7,190 nt of DNA. Origin: Clostridia bacterium. GTDB taxonomy: Bacteria; Bacillota; Clostridia; Christensenellales; Borkfalkiaceae. A program made the position numbers and the translations under genes. How positions within the stretch are numbered: position 1 is the first letter of the stretch; the number at the start of each line of letters is the position of its first letter. Positions 1-6,446 of the stretch are shown here, piece after piece. The notes beneath the pieces are model-generated. The model ran no database searches. It saw only the letters and a list, made by a program, of their open reading frames with translations, and was not told the origin of the DNA. The stretch spans positions 4,588-11,777 of the forward strand of contig JAIEAS010000179.1 in assembly GCA_029071285.1 (NCBI GenBank), written 5' to 3'.

Positions 1-334
1 GCGCGGCAGGATGAAATACAAGACGGTTTCCGCCGAAAAGCTTCAAAAACTTTGCGCTGTCCAATACGTAGCCGTAAGACTTTTGCGCCGCCTCGTCAGA
101 AGGATTTGCAAAATTTATATAATAGGGTGCGTGAACGCTGAATTCGAGTCCTTCTGCCTTGAACGCTTCACCTATCGTTACCGCCTTACCTTCAGACACG
201 AGGATACCTCTTCCGAAAGAATACTCGTAACAATCAAGCCCGAAATTTTTGCAGTACGCCGCCGCCTCTTCGGTATGCTTGTAACCTGCGGCGTAGAAAC
301 TCTCTCCGTTGCCGCTTGGTCCGAATTTTATCAT
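1..334 (-). CDS. Endonuclease IV-like (AP endonuclease family 2) TIM-barrel protein, N-terminal part only
   Basis: An open frame starts with ATG at 334-332 and stays open to the window edge, giving 111 visible residues. The 3' part is missing. The start forms an ATGA overlap with the ribF stop. Two stretches look like the metal-binding strands of endonuclease IV: HAPYYINFANP beginning at His68, and VFHPAA with His108. They correspond to His69 and His109 of E. coli Nfo, which bind zinc. The opening MIKFGPSGN and the segment YEYSFGRG match my memory of clostridial proteins annotated as deoxyribonuclease IV or TIM barrel protein. Classical Nfo has HPGS or HPGA where this protein has HPAA. If it is a true Nfo it would cut DNA at abasic sites; a sugar isomerase-like relative is the alternative. 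The remaining metal ligands lie outside the window. Family membership is fairly secure, substrate is not. Confidence 0.82.
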   Translation of the reverse strand, partial: MIKFGPSGNGESFYAAGYKHTEEAAAYCKNFGLDCYEYSFGRGILVSEGKAVTIGEAFKAEGLEFSVHAPYYINFANPSDEAAQKSYGYVLDSAKFLKLFGGNRLVFHPAA

Positions 335-1233
335 ACTTTAAGTCTTGCTCTCTTTAAGTCAAGTTTAAGCTGCGCGGTTAAATCAGCTGTAGTGTCAAAC
401 TTTTGGGTGTCCCTTAAAAATTCGACAAACTCGATTGTAACCGCTCTGCCGTACAGCGAGCCGATAAATCCGTCGATATGCGCCTCTAATAACACGCTTG
501 ATTCATTATAAGTGGGACGTCCGCCGTAATTTGCAATACCTACAAATTCTTCGTCGCCGACAAGGCATTTAACTTTGTATACGCCTTTTTTAACTTCAAC
601 TTTATCAAGAGGATACTTCATATTTACGGTAGGGAAACCTACGACTTTTTTGCCGCGGTTTGCACCCTCGATTACGATTCCCGTAACAGAATAATTTCTG
701 CCCAAGAGCGCGCCTGCTTTTACGAGATTACCCTCCTGTTCTATGCAGTTTTTAATCAACGTCGTGCTGACTTTTTCACCGACGTAGGTTATATCCTTTA
801 CGGGCATATACCAAACGCCGTTGTCGTCGTCTTCAGCATACGCTTTAAGAGTTGACGATTTGCCTTTTGCGCCTGCGCCGAAACGGAAATCTCTGCCGCT
901 CATATAGCCTTTGACGTTCAGCTTGTTTTCAATATTACTTAAAAACTCCTCAGGCGACGTCTTTTTCAACTCGTCGTTGTAATCAACTAAAAGTACGAAT
1001 TTGAGGTTAAACTGCTCAAGAAGTTTAAGTCTTTCTTCAAGAGTATAAACCTGTCTGCCGCCCTTACCGTTGTTGAACATCATTATACCCAAATCAAGAC
1101 CATTGATTTTTGCCTGCAGCTTTGCCTTTTTAAGCAGTTCGGCATGCCCGATATGGAGCGCGTCAAAGCACCCCAATACAAGCAAACAGGGATAAGGATA
1201 CTCGTCTTCATTGTACTTGATGATTTCTAACAT
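331..1233 (-). CDS. ribF: Bifunctional riboflavin kinase / FMN adenylyltransferase (FAD synthetase)
   Basis: This 300-residue protein matches the usual RibF length. It phosphorylates riboflavin to FMN and adenylates FMN to FAD in the cytoplasm. The N-terminal nucleotidyltransferase half shows the GCFDALHIGH nucleotide-binding motif (21-30), SPEEF (93-97) and SGRDFRFG (112-119). The C-terminal flavokinase half shows NRGKKVVGFPTVN (192-204), KGVY (216-219), GIANYGGRPTY (232-242) and the probable catalytic Glu250 in LLEAHI, followed by SLYG (259-262). The kinase half looks canonical. The adenylyltransferase half is divergent: the HPHP segment usual after the third strand is absent and the loop is about eight residues shorter (after Phe53). 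The usual SSTxIR-type motif reads STTLIK (156-161). The ATG start has AGGA seven bases upstream (1241-1244). It overlaps the truB end by seven bases and the next gene by four. Confidence 0.96.
   Translation of the reverse strand: MLEIIKYNEDEYPYPCLLVLGCFDALHIGHAELLKKAKLQAKINGLDLGIMMFNNGKGGRQVYTLEERLKLLEQFNLKFVLLVDYNDELKKTSPEEFLSNIENKLNVKGYMSGRDFRFGAGAKGKSSTLKAYAEDDDNGVWYMPVKDITYVGEKVSTTLIKNCIEQEGNLVKAGALLGRNYSVTGIVIEGANRGKKVVGFPTVNMKYPLDKVEVKKGVYKVKCLVGDEEFVGIANYGGRPTYNESSVLLEAHIDGFIGSLYGRAVTIEFVEFLRDTQKFDTTADLTAQLKLDLKRARLKV
336..360. repeat. Short direct repeat (9 bp, two copies) at the ribF end
   Basis: CTTTAAGTC occurs at 336-344 and again at 352-360 on the plus strand, separated by seven bases. 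It lies inside the last codons of ribF (LDLKRARLKV) and ends one base before the ATG of the endonuclease-like gene. The two copies are read in different frames. The lysine/leucine-rich coding may be enough to explain it, so a regulatory meaning is only speculative. Confidence 0.35.
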
Positions 1234-2075
1234 AGTTTTGTCCTGACCTTTAAATTATTAGCTTTTGCTTCGGCAAGTCCGTAAAACGAGCCGTCTGTAA
1301 AATAAATTTTATATAGTCCGTCCGAAAGCGCGCAAGGAACGGAAAGTCCGTTGAATAATTTCTTTGCCTCGTATTCAGTCGGATAAACGCTGTCGAACGG
1401 CAAAACGCTGTCCGTAGCGATTATAAAATTTTCAAAGTTTGTAGGTGTAAGTCCGTCGGTTTTAACCGCGTCTTTTATATCGAAACAGCCGCTCCTCGTC
1501 CTTACAAGTGCGCTCATTATAGCGCAGGTATTTAAACTTTTACCCAAATCGCGCGCAATCGAGCGGATATACGTTCCACCGCCGCACTCGATTTCAAACG
1601 TGAAGCTGTCTGTCGATTTTTTTTCTAAAAATTTAATTGAATATATATTTACTTTCTTAGGCGGAAGCTCGAACTGTACGCCTAACCGCGCAAGCTGATA
1701 CCCTCTCTTCCCGCCGACGTTTTTTGCACTGTAATTAGGCGGAATCTGCATAACTTCGCCGCACAGCGACGGAAGAATTTGTACTATCTCGCTTTCCTGC
1801 GGCACCCTGCCGCCCGTTGCCGTGATATAACCAGTCGTGTCAAGGGTATCGCTGTCCGCACCAAATTTAAACTCGGCAATATACGTTTTGCGCTTATTCA
1901 AAAAGTAATCAAATAATCTCGCCGCGTTGCCGATAGCTATCGGAAGCACTCCGCTTGCCATAGGGTCCAACGTTCCCATATGACCGCACGGCGTATTCGT
2001 AAGCCGCTTTATAATACTGACTTCCCGCGCGGAGCTCGTCCCGACCTCTTTATTGACTATTATAAAGCCCGTCAT
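1227..2075 (-). CDS. truB: tRNA pseudouridine(55) synthase TruB
   Basis: TruB isomerises uridine 55 in the T-loop of tRNAs to pseudouridine. The protein is 282 residues, slightly short for the family (about 300). Its start MTGFIIVNKEVGTSS is typical. The catalytic motif GHMGTLDPMASGVLP carries the nucleophile Asp37. Next come KTY with Tyr65, IPPNYSAKNVGGKRGYQLAR (111-130), GGGTYIRSIARDLG (165-178) and the RTRSG segment (192-196), all in family order. A short C-terminal domain of about 60 residues follows, as in Bacillota TruB. The ATG at 2075 forms an ATGA overlap with the nrnA stop. No good Shine-Dalgarno sequence is visible upstream, so translation is probably coupled to nrnA. The frame ends with TAG, seven bases inside ribF. 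Confidence 0.97.
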   Translation of the reverse strand: MTGFIIVNKEVGTSSAREVSIIKRLTNTPCGHMGTLDPMASGVLPIAIGNAARLFDYFLNKRKTYIAEFKFGADSDTLDTTGYITATGGRVPQESEIVQILPSLCGEVMQIPPNYSAKNVGGKRGYQLARLGVQFELPPKKVNIYSIKFLEKKSTDSFTFEIECGGGTYIRSIARDLGKSLNTCAIMSALVRTRSGCFDIKDAVKTDGLTPTNFENFIIATDSVLPFDSVYPTEYEAKKLFNGLSVPCALSDGLYKIYFTDGSFYGLAEAKANNLKVRTKLC

Positions 2076-3037
2076 AAATTCTGTTGAACCGCGTACGTAA
2101 GTTTTTCGATTACTTCTTCAAACTCACCGCCGAGAACGCAACCGCTTGCAAGTACGTGACCGCCGCCGCCAAATGTTGCGGCAACTGCGTTTACGTTTAC
2201 TTTACCCTTGCTTCTGAATGAAACCTTGTAATGATTTTTCTTCACTTCCAAAAGTGATATTGAAACTTCTACGCCGTCTACCGTCAAGGGAAAATCGACG
2301 AAGCCTTCAGTAAGACTTTTGTCCGCTCCCGTTTCAGCCATATCGTCAAGCGTCGTAACGATGAAAGTCAGTCTGTCGTCAAGGGCAAAGCGGATTTTAT
2401 TCATAACCCTGCCGTATAAAACAGCGCGTTGTTTGGGCTGGCGTGAAAACATCATATAGTTGATTAAATTCACGTCGCCGCCCGCCGCTCTCAACTTAGC
2501 CGCAGTCTTAAAAGTGTTTTCTCCAACGTCAAGGTGGGTAAAGTTTCCGCTGTCGGTTATAAGTCCCAAAAGCAGTAAATCCGCAATATCTTTGGTAATT
2601 TCAAATCCGGCTAAACTGAACAAATCAGTCAGCACCTCACAGGTTGCGGGGCAATCGATTACGTAGTTTAATTTTCCGTAACCAGAATTTGAAACGTGAT
2701 GGTCAATGTTTATAGTAGTTCCCGCGAACTTTGAATATGCGTCCGCGAAAATGCTCATACGCGAAACGTCCGCGCAGTCAACGCTTATAAAAGTATCGTA
2801 CTCTGTCTTTGTCGGAAGTCCGCGCCTAACCAGTTTCATTGCCGGCAAAAAGGCAAACTTTTCGGGCGGTAAATCCTCACAGCACATAACAGCCGATTTG
2901 CCTGCGTTATGGAACGCAAGGCAGAGAGCAAGTCCTGCCCCGAGCGCGTCGCCGTCCGGTCTTGCGTGACAAAAAACCGCAATACTGTTCGCTTTCTTTA
3001 ATTTTTCGGCTATTTCAAAAGCTGAATTATTTATCAT
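2072..3037 (-). CDS. nrnA: DHH-family oligoribonuclease / pAp phosphatase NrnA
   Basis: NrnA-type proteins degrade 2-5 nt RNA oligomers and, in B. subtilis, also dephosphorylate pAp. This 321-residue protein has the full DHH-DHHA1 layout. Motif I is HARPDGDALGA (24-34, with Asp28 and Asp30). Motif II is VDCAD (86-90), motif III the diagnostic Asp-His-His (112-114), motif IV ITDSGNF (160-166). The C-terminal DHHA1 domain has FGGGGHVLASG (289-299), which binds the substrate. All expected manganese ligands are present, so it should be active. Its ATG lies 11 bases inside the rbfA end, with only a weak GGAAA-type ribosome binding site, which suggests coupling to rbfA. This gene between rbfA and truB is common in Clostridia. 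RecJ-like or other DHH phosphoesterases are less likely, given the size and domain order. Confidence 0.93.
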   Translation of the reverse strand: MINNSAFEIAEKLKKANSIAVFCHARPDGDALGAGLALCLAFHNAGKSAVMCCEDLPPEKFAFLPAMKLVRRGLPTKTEYDTFISVDCADVSRMSIFADAYSKFAGTTINIDHHVSNSGYGKLNYVIDCPATCEVLTDLFSLAGFEITKDIADLLLLGLITDSGNFTHLDVGENTFKTAAKLRAAGGDVNLINYMMFSRQPKQRAVLYGRVMNKIRFALDDRLTFIVTTLDDMAETGADKSLTEGFVDFPLTVDGVEVSISLLEVKKNHYKVSFRSKGKVNVNAVAATFGGGGHVLASGCVLGGEFEEVIEKLTYAVQQNL

Positions 3038-3395
3038 ATTTATCTGTTTCCAGACTGTTTAGTATTGTATCAATTTTGGCACCGTATTCCATACTCGTGT
3101 CGGATATAAAACGGAGTTCGGGAACGGTTCTTACCCGCATGACCTTTGAAAGCTCGTGGCGGATAAAACCTGCATTTTCTTTAATTATCCCGAAAGTTTC
3201 CGCACTCTTTTCTTTAACGGTATCAAAGATACTTACGTAAACGTTTGCACTTTTTAAATCGGGTGCAACGTCAACTTCGGTTACGCTGATAATCGCGCTC
3301 ATTTCAGGATATTTGTTTCTGAGTTTAGCGGAAATTATCGACGAAATTTCTTTCTGAAATTCACCCGATAACCGCTGTCCTCTCGTTCCTTTCAT
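3027..3395 (-). CDS. rbfA: 30S ribosome-binding factor RbfA
   Basis: RbfA is a small KH-type protein that binds immature 30S subunits near the 5' end of 16S rRNA and is needed for late maturation and cold tolerance. The 122-residue length is typical. Visible family marks are the N-terminal helix beginning GQRLSGEFQKEISSII (6-21), VTEVDVAPDLKSANVYVSI (38-56), the kinked helix-turn AGFIRHEL (75-82), and RTVPELRFISDTSMEYG (89-105). The start lies eight bases after the infB stop, and the stop codon is part of a TAAGGTG stretch that can serve as the ribosome binding site. In B. subtilis the ylxP gene (DUF503) sits between infB and rbfA; here it is absent. Its last 11 bases overlap nrnA. Confidence 0.96.
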   Translation of the reverse strand: MKGTRGQRLSGEFQKEISSIISAKLRNKYPEMSAIISVTEVDVAPDLKSANVYVSIFDTVKEKSAETFGIIKENAGFIRHELSKVMRVRTVPELRFISDTSMEYGAKIDTILNSLETDKYDK

Positions 3396-3403
3396 AAAAC
3401 ACC

Positions 3404-5860
3404 TTAACCTGCTATCTGTTCAATCAGATAACATTCGATAATGTCGCCGACTTTAATATCGTTGAAGCCTTCGATTGCGCAACCGCACTCAAAGCCGAAT
3501 GCAACTTCTTTAACGTCGTCCTTAAAGCGTTTGAGCTGCTGAACGTTGCCTTCAACCACGAGAACGTCGTCACGGTAAATACGCAGTTTTCCGCCGCGGA
3601 CGATTTTACCGTCAAGCACGTAACATCCTGCAATATTTCCGACGCCTGTAATTTTGAACGTCTGGCGCACTTCGCATTTGCCGAGATATACTTCGTGATA
3701 CTTGGGCGAAAGCATACCTTTAAGAGCAGCTTCGATATCGTCCAGTAAATCGTAGATAATTCTGTATGACCTTACGTCTACCTTGCTTCTTTCAGCAAGT
3801 GCTTTTGCCTTTGTATCGGGGCGCACGTTAAAGCCGAGTATAATTGCATTTGAAGAATCGGCGAGCATTACGTCGGTTTCGGTTACCGCACCCGCGCCGC
3901 TGTGAATTACTTTAACCTGCACTTCTTCGTTTGAAAGTTTTGAAACAGACTGCTTTACGGCTTCTACCGAACCCTGAACGTCGCCCTTTATTATGAGGTT
4001 CAGAGTCTTCATATTGCCTTCCGCAATTTTTCCGAATACTTCGTCGAGAGAAATTTTGGACGCAGACTTTATCATAGCGTCGCTTTCCTTTCTCTTTCTC
4101 TCGTCCATAACCTGCTTCATAAGCGCCTGAGAAACGGCAAAAATAGAGTCGCCCGAATTAGGCACTTCTTCAAGTCCGAGGACGTTAACCGCCATAGAAG
4201 GGCCCGCCTCTTTTACGGGCTTGCCGTTGTCATCTATCATAGCACGGACTCTTCCCGTAACCGTACCAGAAATAAGATTGTCGCCCGTGTGCAAAGTTCC
4301 GTTCTGAACGAGTACCGTAGCAACGGGACCTTTGCCCTTATCGAGGCGCGCTTCTATAATTACGCCGCGCGCTTCTCTTGCAGGGTTAGCCAAAAGTTCT
4401 TTCATTTCGGCTATAAGCAGCAGGCTTTCCAACAGTGAATCGATTCCCTCACCCGTCTTGCACGATATAGGGCAAATGAGCGTATCGCCGCCCCATTCTT
4501 CGGGAACAAGTCCGTAACCGGTTAAATCCTGCTTGACCTTGTCAATATTCGCGCCTGCTTTATCTATCTTGTTTACCGCAACGATAATCGAAACGTTTGC
4601 GGCTTTTGCGTGATTGATTGCTTCAATAGTCTGAGGCATAATGCCGTCATCGGCGGCAACAACGAGAATTACGATATCCGTAACCTGTGCGCCGCGCGCG
4701 CGCATTGCCGTGAATGCCTCGTGTCCGGGGGTATCGATAAATGTAATACCCTTACCTTTCACCGTTACCGTATAAGCGCCTATATGCTGGGTAATACCGC
4801 CTGCTTCGCCTGCGGCAGCGTTGGTCTTTCTTATATAATCCAGAAGCGACGTTTTACCGTGGTCTACGTGACCCATAACGGTAACAACCGGAGCGCGGGG
4901 AACGAGGCTTTCAATCTCTTCAACGGTATCCGCCTGCTTTTCGATAAGCACTTCTTCCGCGGTCTTTTCGGGCTTATATTCAAGCTCAATGCCAAGACCA
5001 GCCGCAACCAGTGCCGCGGTATCGTAGTCGATTGACTCGTTTACCGTTTTCATAACGCCCTCTTTGAAAAGGCGTTTGGTAATTTCAACCGCCGAAATAC
5101 CAAGTTTTTCCGAAAGGGTCTTTAAAGGTATATCGTTCGTCGTAACGACCGCGCGTTCAATCTTAATTGTCTGCGCGCTCTGCTGTTTTTTATCTTTCTT
5201 TAATCTTAACTTTCTGTAACCGCTCTTGTTTTCGTCAAAGTCTTCAATGCTCGCGCCCTGCTGTTTTACAAGCGCGCGCTTTGACATAGTGCGTCTGTCT
5301 TTTTCAACGTAAGTTCTGTCAAAGCTCTGTTTCTTTTTGTCAGGACCGAAGTTTTTATTCTTCGCGGGCTGCGCTGCGGGAGCGGGAACCGCAGGTGCAG
5401 TAAAACGAGCCGGTTGTGTAGGTCTTGAAACGCCCGTGCCGCCGTTATTAAATCTGTTGTTGAACTGCGGATTACGCACCGCAGGCTTCTGCGGACGTGA
5501 ATCGTGATTTACAAACGTTTTATTTTCCTTAGGCGTAGCGTTAGCGACAGGCTGACTTTCAGCTTTAGCGGCAGGCTGTACGGGTTTTTCCGTTTCCTTA
5601 ACTTGTTCAGCGGCTTGCTCGGCTGCCTTTACCGCTTGTTCTGCGGCGCGTTTAGCCGCCTCTTCCTCGGCAATTTTTTCTGCGGCAAGCCTTTCTTCTT
5701 CAAGCTTTTTAGCCTGTTTATCCTTTTCCAAGTCAGATAACTTTTTCAGAATTTCGGCAACCTTTTTCTCGGCGGCTCCTATTTTTTTAGTGATTTCGGA
5801 CACCTTGCCGCTTGAAATTAACTTGCCTATATTTTCAATATCTTCGTATCTATTTGCCAT
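3404..5860 (-). CDS. infB: Translation initiation factor IF-2
   Basis: IF2 is the GTPase that places formyl-methionyl initiator tRNA on the 30S subunit and promotes 50S joining. The protein is 818 residues. Residues 28-95 form an Ala/Glu/Lys-rich probable coiled coil; 95-170 are a Pro/Ala/Asn/Gln-rich linker; 170-230 are basic. An IF2_N-like domain covers about 233-295. The G domain has G1 GHVDHGKT (330-337), G2 around GGITQHIG (354-361), G3 DTPGH (376-380), G4 NKID (430-433) and G5 SCK (466-468). Domain II follows to about 590, domain III contains [12 protein letters not shown] (623-634), and the C2 domain has GNIAGCYV (741-748). The first 25 residues do not look like a second IF2_N module. 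The ATG is three bases after the ylxQ stop, with a long Shine-Dalgarno-like match upstream. All GTPase residues are intact. Confidence 0.98.
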   Translation of the reverse strand: MANRYEDIENIGKLISSGKVSEITKKIGAAEKKVAEILKKLSDLEKDKQAKKLEEERLAAEKIAEEEAAKRAAEQAVKAAEQAAEQVKETEKPVQPAAKAESQPVANATPKENKTFVNHDSRPQKPAVRNPQFNNRFNNGGTGVSRPTQPARFTAPAVPAPAAQPAKNKNFGPDKKKQSFDRTYVEKDRRTMSKRALVKQQGASIEDFDENKSGYRKLRLKKDKKQQSAQTIKIERAVVTTNDIPLKTLSEKLGISAVEITKRLFKEGVMKTVNESIDYDTAALVAAGLGIELEYKPEKTAEEVLIEKQADTVEEIESLVPRAPVVTVMGHVDHGKTSLLDYIRKTNAAAGEAGGITQHIGAYTVTVKGKGITFIDTPGHEAFTAMRARGAQVTDIVILVVAADDGIMPQTIEAINHAKAANVSIIVAVNKIDKAGANIDKVKQDLTGYGLVPEEWGGDTLICPISCKTGEGIDSLLESLLLIAEMKELLANPAREARGVIIEARLDKGKGPVATVLVQNGTLHTGDNLISGTVTGRVRAMIDDNGKPVKEAGPSMAVNVLGLEEVPNSGDSIFAVSQALMKQVMDERKRKESDAMIKSASKISLDEVFGKIAEGNMKTLNLIIKGDVQGSVEAVKQSVSKLSNEEVQVKVIHSGAGAVTETDVMLADSSNAIILGFNVRPDTKAKALAERSKVDVRSYRIIYDLLDDIEAALKGMLSPKYHEVYLGKCEVRQTFKITGVGNIAGCYVLDGKIVRGGKLRIYRDDVLVVEGNVQQLKRFKDDVKEVAFGFECGCAIEGFNDIKVGDIIECYLIEQIAG

Positions 5861-5863
5861 AAA

Positions 5864-6187
5864 CTAATCACCGCCTTCGGTATATAATTCGTAATTCGTA
5901 TCGCCGCCGTTTATAATTGCGTCCGCTAAATTTTTATCCCTGATTGCCGCCAGCTTACATTCCTTTTTGCATACGACGTCTTCAAAATTTTCGCTGCAAA
6001 GCATAAGCGGACAAGAGAATTTTCTTTTATATTTAAGTGCAAATCTCAATGAATTTTTTGCGGCTTTTTTATCGAGTATCAAAAGATATACGCCGCCCGA
6101 CAACGTCCCTATGGCGTTTGAACCGAGAGTAATTTTCCTTGCCTTAATGCAAAATCCGATATAACTGCGAACTTTACTTTGCGCCAA
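5864..6187 (-). CDS. ylxQ: L7Ae-family ribosomal protein-like RNA-binding protein YlxQ
   Basis: YlxQ relatives belong to the L7Ae/L30e/S12e family and bind kink-turn RNA; their exact cellular RNA is not settled. The 107-residue protein fits the family length (about 100). The opening YIGFCIKARKITLG (9-22) resembles the LLGLANRARKVVSG segment of B. subtilis YlxQ. A hydrophobic strand with the family's Asp, VYLLILDKKAAKNS (33-46), follows, and the end has LAAIRDKNLADAI (79-91). It is a divergent member with five cysteines (13, 59, 64, 73, 77). The start is TTG at 6187-6185, chosen because it aligns with the family start and has AGGAGG six bases upstream. It overlaps the end of ylxR by 14 bases. 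The frame ends TAG, three bases before infB. Confidence 0.85.
   Translation of the reverse strand: MAQSKVRSYIGFCIKARKITLGSNAIGTLSGGVYLLILDKKAAKNSLRFALKYKRKFSCPLMLCSENFEDVVCKKECKLAAIRDKNLADAIINGGDTNYELYTEGGD
5867..5878 (-). promoter_or_regulatory. Extended ribosome binding site of infB
   Basis: On the minus strand GAAGGCGGTGAT matches the full anti-Shine-Dalgarno complement TAAGGAGGTGAT at 10 of 12 positions and ends six bases before the infB ATG. It is made from the last codons of ylxQ (Glu-Gly-Gly-Asp), so the ribosome finishing ylxQ passes directly over it. It supports the ATG at 5860 as the infB start. Confidence 0.7.
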
Positions 6188-6446
6188 AGTACTCCTCCTC
6201 GATTGCCGAATAAACGTCGCCGCCGACCTCGCATGAAAAAACCTTGTTCAAAAGCCGCTGCTTCTTTAATTTACCGATACACTCGGGGTTGTCGCAAACG
6301 TACGCGCCGCGCCCCGCCGCTTTGGATGAAAAGTCAATAAAAATATTACCGTCGCCGTTTTTTACGACGCGCAACATATCACGCTTCTCTTTCAGCTCTC
6401 TGCAAGCAATGCACATCCTGAGCGGTATCTTTTTCGTCTTGGGCAT
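6174..6446 (-). CDS. rnpM: RNase P modulator RnpM (YlxR family, DUF448)
   Basis: YlxR proteins are small RNA-binding proteins of the nusA operon. The B. subtilis member has been reported to bind the RNase P RNA and was renamed RnpM. The 90-residue length is normal. The N-terminal PLRMCIACRELKEK (8-21), MLRVV (24-28) and the signature GRGAYVC (45-51) identify the family. Four cysteines, C12-x2-C15 and C51-x4-C56, could form a metal site; the B. subtilis and pneumococcal proteins as I remember them lack this full set. The ATG shares one base with the nusA stop (TAATG), with GGAG seven bases upstream. The last codons, three GAG glutamates, double as the ribosome binding site of ylxQ. RNase P modulation in this organism is inferred from the family only. 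Confidence 0.93.
   Translation of the reverse strand: MPKTKKIPLRMCIACRELKEKRDMLRVVKNGDGNIFIDFSSKAAGRGAYVCDNPECIGKLKKQRLLNKVFSCEVGGDVYSAIEEEYFGAK
6194..6199 (-). promoter_or_regulatory. Ribosome binding site of ylxQ, inside ylxR
   Basis: A perfect AGGAGG lies on the minus strand within the three GAG codons near the end of ylxR, six bases before the TTG that I take as the ylxQ start. No ATG is available nearby in that frame. The site therefore decides the start and shows that the 14-base overlap with ylxR is real. Confidence 0.85.

Noticed and set aside
11..511. Plus-strand open frame of 166 codons across the ribF end
   Set aside because: It lies antisense to two genes with clear family motifs (ribF C-terminus and the endonuclease-like gene), and its translation shows no recognisable domain. 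It is a codon-usage shadow.
4693..4703. Alternating CG tract (11 bases) as a possible Z-DNA or regulatory element
   Set aside because: It encodes the conserved Met-Arg-Ala-Arg-Gly segment of the IF2 G domain, and Arg/Ala codons explain it.
4610..5035. Plus-strand open frame of 141 codons inside infB
   Set aside because: It is fully antisense to the conserved IF2 G domain and has no recognisable motif. The protein conservation of IF2 explains the open frame.
5284..5300. Met192 of infB as an internal translation start
   Set aside because: No Shine-Dalgarno-like sequence precedes it, unlike Met270.
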